DNA of 64,000 bases from Aeromicrobium sp. 9AM (GTDB lineage: Bacteria; Actinomycetota; Actinomycetes; Propionibacteriales; Nocardioidaceae), in contig NZ_LR733303.1 in NCBI RefSeq assembly GCF_902506105.1, positions 992,001 to 1,056,000 on the forward strand, written 5' to 3'. Shown here piece by piece: positions 7,626-14,335 of the stretch. Under the pieces are notes generated by a model. The model searched no databases, was not told where the DNA came from, and saw only the letters and a list, made by a program, of their open reading frames with translations. The translations under genes were made by a program, and so were the position numbers. Each line of letters begins with the position of its first letter. The stretch's first letter is position 1.

Positions 7626-8598
7626 GATGACCACTGCGCAGTCGGCCGGCTCGGAGACCCCGAGCCGGCCGGCGGCCACCGACGACAACGGGATCCCGAA
7701 GGAGGCCGTGAGCGTGAACCGCGATCGCAAACGCAGGCAACGGTCGATCGGCGCCGTGTTCGTGGCACCGTACGCGGTGTTCATGCTGGCGTTCGGCGTG
7801 CTGCCGGCGCTCTACGCGATCTATCTGGCGCTGACCGACGCCAACGGCGGGTTCACCCCGACCGCCAACTTCTCCAAGGTCATCGACGACTTCAGGTTCT
7901 TCGCCGCGGCGCGTCATGTCGCCTTCTTCCTCGTGATCTGGCTTGGCGCACTGCTCGTGCTGGTCGTCTTCCTGGCGATCGTCGTCCATGCCATCCGGTC
8001 GCGTTGGCTCAGCGGGACCGCCCGGCTCTTCTTCTACCTCCCGGGAGCCCTGGCCGGTGCCTCGAGCGTCATGCTGTGGCTCTTCGTGCTCGACCCCGTC
8101 GCCAGTCCCGCCGGCCCGCTGCTGCGCGCCCTGGGCTGGGACACGTTCACCAACGTCATCCAGCCGAGCCACCTGCCACTGATCTTCGCCATCATTGCGT
8201 TCTGGACCGGCGCCGGCGGATGGATCATCGTCATGTACGGCGCGCTCAACAACATCTCGACCGAGATCATGGAGGCGGCCCGCATCGACGGCGCCAACCC
8301 GTTCCAGGTCGCGATCCACATCCAGCTGCCGCTGCTACGCAAGTGGATCGCCTACATGGCGGTCCTGTCGCTCGCGACCGGCACGCAGCTGTTCATCGAG
8401 CCGTCGCTGCTGTCGCAGGCGAGCAACGCGGTCGTACCGAACGACTACTCGCTCAACCAGCTGGCCTATCAGTACGCGTTCGACCTGAACGACTTCAACG
8501 GCTCCGCGGCGATCTCCGTGATGCTGCTGGTCGTCGCGCTGCTGCTGTCCGCAGTCTTCGTCGCCAAGGGCGGCCTGTTCGATACCGAGGATGTATGA
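7618..8598 (+). CDS. Sugar ABC transporter permease (MalF/UgpA-like)
   Basis: Integral membrane permease of 326 residues from ATG 7618, with six predicted hydrophobic segments and the cytoplasmic EAA loop (EIMEAARIDGANPFQ...LPLL) that docks the ATPase. ATG 7618 overlaps the binding-protein stop by 8 bp, but a perfect AAGGAGG at 7699-7705 stands 8 nt before an in-frame GTG at 7714; starting there gives 294 residues with TM1 beginning at about residue 12, closer to the family norm. No ATPase gene is in the cluster, so a shared MsiK-type ATPase elsewhere is inferred. Confidence 0.85.
   Translation: MTEMTTAQSAGSETPSRPAATDDNGIPKEAVSVNRDRKRRQRSIGAVFVAPYAVFMLAFGVLPALYAIYLALTDANGGFTPTANFSKVIDDFRFFAAARHVAFFLVIWLGALLVLVVFLAIVVHAIRSRWLSGTARLFFYLPGALAGASSVMLWLFVLDPVASPAGPLLRALGWDTFTNVIQPSHLPLIFAIIAFWTGAGGWIIVMYGALNNISTEIMEAARIDGANPFQVAIHIQLPLLRKWIAYMAVLSLATGTQLFIEPSLLSQASNAVVPNDYSLNQLAYQYAFDLNDFNGSAAISVMLLVVALLLSAVFVAKGGLFDTEDV
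7699..7705 (+). promoter_or_regulatory. Strong internal Shine-Dalgarno deciding the permease start
   Basis: AAGGAGG is the best ribosome-binding site in the transporter operon. It serves GTG 7714 (8-nt spacing), whereas the upstream candidates ATG 7618 and ATG 7627 have only weak matches. I infer that 7714 is a real, possibly the main, start. Confidence 0.55.
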
Positions 8599-9494
8599 GT
8601 ACGGCAACAGCGACCCGCCCGAACCGACTCACCGGCTGGAGCGGCCGGTCGATCATCGGGCTGATGCTGGTGGTCGCGACGATGTTCTTCATCGTCCCGC
8701 TGATCTGGCTGCTCATCGCGGCGACCAAGACCGAGCACGAGCTGGCCGTACGTTCGCCGTTCGCGATCGGGTCCTGGGACACGTTCACCTCCAACGTGCG
8801 ACAGCTCTTCGACTTCCAGTCCGGCGCCGTCGTCGGCTGGATGCGCAACTCCGCGTTCTACTCCATCGGCGCGCTCGTCATCACGCTCGCGATCTCGGTG
8901 CCGGCGGGGTATGCCCTGGCGCTGACCGAGTTCCGCTTCCGCCGGATCCTGATGGTCACGACGCTCGTCGTGATGCTGATGCCCAACACGGCGCTCGTGC
9001 TGCCGGTGTTCCTCGAGATGAACAAGGTGGGGCTCGTCGGGCAGCCGTTGTCGGTGATCCTGCCGTTCTCGTTCTACCCGTTCGGCGTCTACCTGACCTA
9101 CATCTACTTCTCGACGAGCATTCCCCGGAACCTGCTCGCCGCGGCCCGTCTCGACGGCTGCAACGAGGTGCAGGTGTTCACCCGGATCGCGCTCCCGCTC
9201 GCCGCGCCAGTGGTGGCCCTCGTGGCGTTCTTCAGCTTCGTGCAGAACTGGAACAACTACTTCCTGCCGTTCGTGATGCTGCCGTCGAGCGACAGCTATC
9301 CCATGCAGGTCGGGCTCTCGACGCTGCTCTCGTCGACGCCCGCGTTCAACCCGAGCGCCGTGGGATCGGAGTCGATGCACCTGCCAGCGCTCGCGATGGC
9401 GACCATCTTGTCGATGCTGCCGGTGCTGATCCTGTTCTTGTTCTCGCAGCGCTTCCTGGTGGCGGGCATGACGGCCGGGGGAGTCAAGGAATGA
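8595..9494 (+). CDS. Sugar ABC transporter permease (MalG/UgpE-like)
   Basis: Second permease, 299 residues, with six hydrophobic segments and an EAA loop (NLLAAARLDGCNEVQ...ALPLA) near residues 178-205. It pairs with the preceding permease to form the channel. The start overlaps the previous stop by 4 bp (ATGA), and its own stop overlaps the dehydratase start the same way, so translation is coupled. No nucleotide-binding subunit follows. Confidence 0.87.
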   Translation: MSTATATRPNRLTGWSGRSIIGLMLVVATMFFIVPLIWLLIAATKTEHELAVRSPFAIGSWDTFTSNVRQLFDFQSGAVVGWMRNSAFYSIGALVITLAISVPAGYALALTEFRFRRILMVTTLVVMLMPNTALVLPVFLEMNKVGLVGQPLSVILPFSFYPFGVYLTYIYFSTSIPRNLLAAARLDGCNEVQVFTRIALPLAAPVVALVAFFSFVQNWNNYFLPFVMLPSSDSYPMQVGLSTLLSSTPAFNPSAVGSESMHLPALAMATILSMLPVLILFLFSQRFLVAGMTAGGVKE

Positions 9495-10660
9495 AGATCA
9501 CCGGCTATCGCGAGCTCTTCACCCAGCACGAGTGGCACCGCCCCGTCGGCGACGTCAACGGCGTCAGCGTGGGGACCCGCACCGATGTGCACGTCCTGAT
9601 CCTCACGACCGATGAGGGCTATGAGGGCATCAGCATCGGCCCGTCGAGCCGAGGAGACCTCGCACGTGTCTTCCCGGCGATCGAGGGCGAGGACCCGCGC
9701 AGCGTCACGGCGCTCTACGACCGCATGCTGGCGTACGTCTTCAAGACCGGGCACACCGGCAGCGTCTTCGCGTCGATCGGTGCGATCGACGACGCGCTCT
9801 GGGACCTCAAGGCCAAGATGGCCGGCGAGCCCCTGTGGCGGATGCTCGGCGGCCGTACGCGGTTCGTGCCCGGCTATGCCTCGGGCCTCGAGTTCGGGCT
9901 GGCGGACGAGGAGGTGCACGCGCTCTACCAGCGGTTCGCCGACGCCGGTTTCGCCCAGGCCAAGCTCAAGGGCGGCCGCAACGTCGATGACGACGTACGC
10001 CGGCTGCGCCTCGTGCGCGACGTGCTGACCGCCAACTCCGCACAGCCCGCCATGATGTTCGACGCCAACGAGTCGTGGCACCGCTCCCAGGCGGTTCGGC
10101 ACATCCAGCGCATCGAGGCGGAGGTCGACCTGACCTGGATCGAGGAGCCCGTACGCCGCTGGGACGCCCACGGGCTGGCGGAGGTGCGCCGCAGCGTCAA
10201 GACCGGGGTGGCAACCGGCGAGAACCTGACCGGACTCGAGCAGTATCGCCCGCTGTTCGACGCCGATGCCGTCGACGTGGTGCAGTTCAACAGCGGCTGG
10301 GGCACCACGAACGCCTTGCGCGTCGCCGTGGTGGCCCACGCGCACGACCTGCCGGTCAGCCCGATCGGCTTCACGCCGATCATCGCGCACGCTGCGAGCA
10401 CGATGCCCAACCACCTGACGACCGAGGTGCAGGACCTCGGCCAGCCCATCGGGGTGCACATCGACCAGGAGATCGCCGACGGCGGCATCGTCCTGGGCAA
10501 CGCCCCGGGCGCCGGCATCACGATCGACGAGGCGCTGATCGAGCAGCTGCCGGTCGGTCAGGGCTGGGCCACGCCTGCGGGGCCCCACGTGCGACCCGAA
10601 CGCGCCGGTCTGCGGATGGTGCCGGGGGATCCCGGCGACACCACCTGGCTCGGCGCATGA
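9491..10660 (+). CDS. Enolase-superfamily sugar-acid dehydratase (mandelate racemase subgroup)
   Basis: Protein of 389 residues. N-terminal capping domain 1-125, then a TIM barrel with K158-x-K160 (KLK), metal ligands D191 (MMFDANE), E219 (IEEP) and E244 (TGEN), and a His at the seventh-strand end (H300 in PIIAH). This is the MR-subgroup pattern of acid-sugar dehydratases. Cluster context (fucose-type dehydrogenase, mutarotase, lactonase, KDF-type SDR and FAH hydrolase) makes L-fuconate, and probably L-galactonate, the substrate, giving the 2-keto-3-deoxy acid. Characterised fuconate dehydratases, as I recall them, are longer (about 440 residues), so this may be a different clade. Start and stop overlap both neighbours by 4 bp. 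Confidence 0.78.
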   Translation: MKITGYRELFTQHEWHRPVGDVNGVSVGTRTDVHVLILTTDEGYEGISIGPSSRGDLARVFPAIEGEDPRSVTALYDRMLAYVFKTGHTGSVFASIGAIDDALWDLKAKMAGEPLWRMLGGRTRFVPGYASGLEFGLADEEVHALYQRFADAGFAQAKLKGGRNVDDDVRRLRLVRDVLTANSAQPAMMFDANESWHRSQAVRHIQRIEAEVDLTWIEEPVRRWDAHGLAEVRRSVKTGVATGENLTGLEQYRPLFDADAVDVVQFNSGWGTTNALRVAVVAHAHDLPVSPIGFTPIIAHAASTMPNHLTTEVQDLGQPIGVHIDQEIADGGIVLGNAPGAGITIDEALIEQLPVGQGWATPAGPHVRPERAGLRMVPGDPGDTTWLGA

Positions 10661-10995
10661 GCGAGCCGCTGCGGGTCTGCCAGACGACCCAGCTTCGTCC
10701 GGAGATGCGGGAGCGCTATCTCGAGCTGCACTCGGCGGTCTGGCCGACGGTGGAAGCCGGGATCCGGTCCGCGCACATCGAGAACTACTCGATCTTCGTG
10801 CGCGGCGACACGCTCGTCGCCTACTTCGAGTACACGGGGGACGACCTGGCCGCCGACCTCGCGGTGCTCGACGACGATCCCGACATGCAGCGGTGGTTGG
10901 CGCTCACCGATCCGTGCCAGCTGGACCCTGAACCGGGTCAGCCGGGCGGGCCGTGGCGCGAGCTCACGCTGGCCTGGCGCCTGTCACGCGGCTAG
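10657..10995 (+). CDS. L-rhamnose/L-fucose mutarotase (RhaM family, DUF718)
   Basis: Small protein of 112 residues resembling RhaM-type mutarotases: the N-terminal RPEMRERYLELHSAVWPTV block (12-30) with the conserved H22, the central IENYSIF and the WRELTLAWRL end. It would equilibrate anomers of the sugar before oxidation at C1. It is the last gene of the transporter-dehydratase run, with a 4-bp start overlap. Its TAG stop lies inside CTAG and is shared with the stop of the convergent lactonase gene. Confidence 0.82.
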   Translation: MSEPLRVCQTTQLRPEMRERYLELHSAVWPTVEAGIRSAHIENYSIFVRGDTLVAYFEYTGDDLAADLAVLDDDPDMQRWLALTDPCQLDPEPGQPGGPWRELTLAWRLSRG

Positions 10996-11822
10996 CCGAG
11001 CTCGATCCCGTACGTCGTTGCGGCGTTGGTCACCAGCACGAGGTCCTGCTCGGCGTCCGACAGGCCGTACGAGGTGGCGACGTGGTCGAACCACGCTTCG
11101 TACGGCTCGGCGTCGCGTCGGGAGACCGGCCAGTCGCTGCCGACCAGGCAGCGCCCGGGTCCGAACGTCTCGAGCGCCGCGCTGACGAACGGGCGCGCAC
11201 GGTCGGTGGACGCCTGGCCCGACAGCTTGATGAGGGTGTTGGGCTCTGCCGCGAGGGCTCGGAGACCGTCCAGCCACTGTGTCGCCGACGGGCTGCCCCA
11301 CTCGTCGTCGATCGCGGGCTTGCCGAGGTGGTCGAGCACGATCGTGGTCTGCGGGGCCTGCCGGCTCAGCCGCGTCAGGGCGGGCAGCTGGTGGGCCCGG
11401 ACGCACGCGTCGAACGTCAGACCGGCGTCGCCGACGGCCGCCAGGCCCGCGGCGACCCCTGGGTCGTCGAAGAGCTCGACCGGCTCGTCCTGCAGCAACC
11501 GGCGAATGCCGGTGACCTTGTCAATCTCACGCAGCACGTCGAGGTCGGCGGCCACGGCGTCGCCGCGATCGATGGGTGCGAAGGCCACGACGGCAGCGAT
11601 GGCGGGGCCGCCTTCGTCCAGCTGCGAGGCCCACGCCGCCTCGGCCGGAGCCTCGGCAGCGGTCCGATCCGCTTCCACGAAGACCGCTCCGAGGGAGCTC
11701 GGACTCACCTCGGCGACGTCGGCGGGGGTGAACCGCTCGGGGAACGGCGCCCCGTCCAGCCACGCGTACGAGAACAGTCGCCGGTCCCAGCAGTGCAGAT
11801 GCGTGTCGATGTACATGGCCAC
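10992..11822 (-). CDS. Amidohydrolase-2 family lactonase (L-fucono-1,5-lactonase type)
   Basis: TIM-barrel metal-dependent hydrolase (COG3618 type), 276 residues from GTG or 274 from the internal ATG at 11816. It opens with YIDTHLHCWD (HxH metal motif), has VLDHLGKP in the middle and VGSDWPVS with the catalytic Asp near the C-terminus. The family opens sugar lactones such as fuconolactone; here it would hydrolyse the lactone made by the aldo/keto reductase. It is divergent from the FAH gene across a gap holding two inverted operator-like sites, and convergent with the mutarotase gene, overlapping it by the 4 bases CTAG. Confidence 0.8.
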   Translation of the reverse strand: MAMYIDTHLHCWDRRLFSYAWLDGAPFPERFTPADVAEVSPSSLGAVFVEADRTAAEAPAEAAWASQLDEGGPAIAAVVAFAPIDRGDAVAADLDVLREIDKVTGIRRLLQDEPVELFDDPGVAAGLAAVGDAGLTFDACVRAHQLPALTRLSRQAPQTTIVLDHLGKPAIDDEWGSPSATQWLDGLRALAAEPNTLIKLSGQASTDRARPFVSAALETFGPGRCLVGSDWPVSRRDAEPYEAWFDHVATSYGLSDAEQDLVLVTNAATTYGIELG

Positions 11823-11833
11823 AGCCCGAGCCT

Positions 11834-11851
11834 AGACATTCGATGTTTGAT
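11834..11851. promoter_or_regulatory. Operator-like site A in the lactonase/FAH divergent gap
   Basis: AGACATTCGATGTTTGAT lies 12 bp upstream of the lactonase start. Its reverse complement recurs, with 16 of 18 bases identical, at 11896-11913. The pair is arranged symmetrically around the divergent promoters. The likely binder is the second FCD GntR protein encoded at 13550. Confidence 0.55.
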
Positions 11852-11895
11852 CCGTCAAGATATCTACTGACCGCTCAATGACGAGCGCATCGCGT

Positions 11896-11913
11896 ATTAA
11901 AGATCGAATGTCT
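11896..11913. promoter_or_regulatory. Operator-like site B in the lactonase/FAH divergent gap
   Basis: Inverted copy of site A (ATTAAAGATCGAATGTCT), 44 bp away and 13 bp before the FAH-hydrolase start. One protein binding both sites could control both transcripts. No other copy was noticed in the window. Confidence 0.55.
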
Positions 11914-11926
11914 GTGAAGGAATCTG

Positions 11927-12787
11927 ATGAAGTTTGCTCGGCTCGGCCCGTTGGGTCACGAGATCCCCGTCGTCCAGGCCGAGGACCGCGTCTTCGACCT
12001 GTCCTCGGTCACGGCCGACATCGACGCGTCGTTCTGGGAGTCCGGCGGCGTCGCGAAGGTCAGCGCCGCACTGGCTGACGGCACGTTGCCCGTCCTGGCC
12101 GATGCCGAGACACTGCGGGTGGGTGCGCCAATCGCCAAGCCCGGCACGATCGTCTGCATCGGCATGAACTACGCAGCGCACGCTGCGGAGTCCGGCTCCG
12201 AACCGCCGAGCGTGCCCGTGCTGTTCTTCAAGGCCGCCAACACGATCGCAGGCCCCAACGACACCGTCACGATCCCGCGCGGCAGCGAGAAGACCGACTG
12301 GGAGGTCGAGCTCGGCATCGTGATCGGCCGCCGGGCGTCCTACCTCGACTCGGTCGAGCAGAGCCTCGACCACGTCGCTGGATTCGTGCTGGCCAACGAC
12401 CTGTCGGAGCGGGCGTTCCAGCTCGAGGAGTCCGGCGGGCAGTGGAGCAAGGGCAAGATCGCACCCGGGTTCAGCCCGCTCGGCCCGTGGGTCGTCACGC
12501 CCGACGAGGTCGACCACGAGAACCTCCGGCTCCGCAGCTGGGTCAACGGCGAGCCGCGACAGGACTCGTCGACGGCGGACCTGATCTTCGACGTGGCGCA
12601 CATCATCCATCATCTGAGCCAGTACATGGTGCTCGATCCGGGCGACGTGGTCCTGACCGGTACGCCCGAGGGTGTCGCGCTGTCGGGGCGGTTCCCCTAC
12701 CTGCAGCCCGGTGACGTCGTCGAGCTCGAGATCGGCGGTCTCGGCCGGCAGCGTCAGGACGTCGTCGCGTACGAGGCGGCACGATGA
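11927..12787 (+). CDS. Fumarylacetoacetate-hydrolase-family protein (2,4-diketo-3-deoxy-L-fuconate hydrolase type)
   Basis: FAH-fold hydrolase of 286 residues: IGMNYAAHAAESG, the substrate loop KAANTIAGPNDTV, and the metal ligands in DWEVELGIVIGR are all present, with the long C-terminal LTGTPEGVA block. In the non-phosphorylating L-fucose route this family cleaves 2,4-diketo-3-deoxy-L-fuconate to pyruvate and L-lactate. The gene is translationally coupled (ATGA) to the SDR that would make that diketo acid. AAGGA lies 6 nt before the ATG. Other FAH substrates are possible in principle, but the neighbours argue strongly. Confidence 0.82.
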   Translation: MKFARLGPLGHEIPVVQAEDRVFDLSSVTADIDASFWESGGVAKVSAALADGTLPVLADAETLRVGAPIAKPGTIVCIGMNYAAHAAESGSEPPSVPVLFFKAANTIAGPNDTVTIPRGSEKTDWEVELGIVIGRRASYLDSVEQSLDHVAGFVLANDLSERAFQLEESGGQWSKGKIAPGFSPLGPWVVTPDEVDHENLRLRSWVNGEPRQDSSTADLIFDVAHIIHHLSQYMVLDPGDVVLTGTPEGVALSGRFPYLQPGDVVELEIGGLGRQRQDVVAYEAAR

Positions 12788-13548
12788 GCGCGCCCGAGCT
12801 CGACGGCCTCGTCGCGATCGTCACCGGTGGTGCCAGCGGGATCGGCGCCGCCGTCGCCATGGAGCTCCGCGACCGGGGAGCATCGGTCGCGGTCCTCGAC
12901 CTCGACCCGAGCACCGCACCTGAGGGAACGCTCGCTGTGCAGGCGGACGTCGCCTCCGACGACAGCGTCCGCGCGGCCATCGCGAGCGTGGTGAGCAGCT
13001 TGGACCGCATCGACATCGTCGTCAACAACGCCGGCATCGGCGCCAAGGGCACGGTCGAGGACAACTCCGACGCCGAGTGGCAGCGGGTGTTCGACGTCAA
13101 CGTGTTCGGCGTCGTCCGCACGACCCGCGCTGCGCTCCCGTACCTCCGGCTCTCGCCGAGCCCCGCGATCGTCAACGTCTCCTCGATCGCCGCGACCGCC
13201 GGGCTGCCCGAGCGCGCGCTCTACTCAGCCACCAAGGGTGCCGTGCATGCGCTCACTCTGGCCATGGCTGCCGACCACGTACGCGAGGGCATCCGGATCA
13301 ACAGCGTCAACCCGGGGACGGTCGAGACGCACTTCGTCACCTTGCTGCTCGAGAAGGCCGAAGACCCGGTCGCCGAGCGCGCCGCGGTGACGGCGCGCCA
13401 GCCGCACGGCCGACTGGTCAGCCCGGAGGAGGTCGCGCACGCCGTGGCGTACCTCGCCAGCCCGCTTGCCGGCTCGACCACCGGGACATCACTCGCCGTC
13501 GACGGTGGCATGGCAGGTCTGCGCACCCGTCCCGCCGCTAGGGAGTGA
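12784..13548 (+). CDS. SDR-family oxidoreductase (2-keto-3-deoxy-L-fuconate dehydrogenase type)
   Basis: Classical SDR of 254 residues: TGGASGIG near residues 15-22, NNAG (80-83 region), Ser-Tyr-Lys triad in NVSSIA and YSATK. It would oxidise the 2-keto-3-deoxy acid at C4 to give the diketo substrate of the coupled FAH hydrolase upstream. Its end lies 1 bp before the second GntR gene, so the three form one operon. SDR substrate is assigned by context only. Confidence 0.8.
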   Translation: MSAPELDGLVAIVTGGASGIGAAVAMELRDRGASVAVLDLDPSTAPEGTLAVQADVASDDSVRAAIASVVSSLDRIDIVVNNAGIGAKGTVEDNSDAEWQRVFDVNVFGVVRTTRAALPYLRLSPSPAIVNVSSIAATAGLPERALYSATKGAVHALTLAMAADHVREGIRINSVNPGTVETHFVTLLLEKAEDPVAERAAVTARQPHGRLVSPEEVAHAVAYLASPLAGSTTGTSLAVDGGMAGLRTRPAARE

Positions 13549-13549
13549 G

Positions 13550-14236
13550 ATGGCACTGACCGACGAGGCGATCTCGAAGATCAAGACCATGATCCTCGAC
13601 GGCCGGCTCAAGCCCGGCGACCGGTTGCCGCGCGAGGCCGATCTGGCCGAGCAGCTCGGCATCTCCCGCGGCTCCCTGCGTGAGGCGGTCAGGGCGCTGT
13701 CGATGATCCGGATCCTCGACGTACGCCGTGGCGACGGCACGTATGTGACGAGCCTCGAGCCCGAGCTGTTGCTGGAGACGCTGACGTTCGTCATCGACTT
13801 CCACCAGGACTCCGACGTCCTCGACCTGTTCGAGGTCCGTCGTGCACTCGAGCCGATGGCTGCGGAGAAGGCCGCGCGGCTGATGCCCGCTGACGAGGCC
13901 GCCGAGCTGCTCACGCTGGTGGACTCGGTGCGGGCCGACGACCCGGTCGAGGCCTGGGTCGCCAACGACATCGAGTTCCACCACCGGATCGCGCTCGCCG
14001 CCGACAACTCCGTGCTGTGCCTGCTGGCCGACAGCGTGGCCGCCCGCACGCATCAGGCACGGGTGTGGCGGGGTGTGACGCAGGAGGACTCGTTCGAGCA
14101 GACGCGTCGCGAGCACCGTGCGATCGCGCTGGCGATCTCCGAGCGGCAGCCGAGCGTCGCGGCAGCGTGCGCGCTGACTCATGTCGCGGGGATCGAGGGC
14201 TGGCTGCGGCGCAGCCTCGGTGGCGCCGAGTCCTGA
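13550..14236 (+). CDS. GntR-family transcriptional regulator, FCD subfamily (second in cluster)
   Basis: Protein of 228 residues. The winged HTH occupies about 1-67 (PREADLAEQLGISRGSLREA, wing VRRGDGTY); the FCD domain shows D140, H144, H189 and H211 as expected metal ligands. GGGAG lies just upstream of the ATG, and the gene is the third of the FAH-SDR-gntR operon. The inverted sites in the divergent promoter of the same operon are its likely targets, giving autoregulated control of lactonase and cleavage steps. It differs from the first FCD regulator, implying two inducers or two branches. A hairpin terminator follows 11 bp after the stop. Confidence 0.85.
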   Translation: MALTDEAISKIKTMILDGRLKPGDRLPREADLAEQLGISRGSLREAVRALSMIRILDVRRGDGTYVTSLEPELLLETLTFVIDFHQDSDVLDLFEVRRALEPMAAEKAARLMPADEAAELLTLVDSVRADDPVEAWVANDIEFHHRIALAADNSVLCLLADSVAARTHQARVWRGVTQEDSFEQTRREHRAIALAISERQPSVAAACALTHVAGIEGWLRRSLGGAES

Positions 14237-14247
14237 GACGAACACCG

Positions 14248-14267
14248 CCGCCCCGCACGCGGGGCGG
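14248..14267. terminator. GC hairpin terminator after gntR
   Basis: CCGCCCCG pairs perfectly with CGGGGCGG across a 4-nt loop (CACG), 11 bp after the gntR stop. The following T-run is weak, as often in high-GC genomes. Confidence 0.6.
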
Positions 14268-14299
14268 GCTTGCCATGCCCTCATCTGAACCCTTAATGT

Positions 14300-14314
14300 G
14301 AATGAAAATCATTC
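14300..14314. promoter_or_regulatory. Zur/Fur-type box upstream of AztD-like gene
   Basis: GAATGA and TCATTC form a perfect inverted repeat around AAA, giving GAATGAAAATCATTC within a longer AT-rich stretch. This resembles Fur-superfamily boxes (Zur sites are built on AATGA...TCATT). It lies 21 bp before a zinc-chaperone-like gene, so zinc-dependent repression by Zur is the natural reading. The regulator gene is not in the window. Confidence 0.7.
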
Positions 14315-14335
14315 CCAATAAGGAAAGCGATCCTC

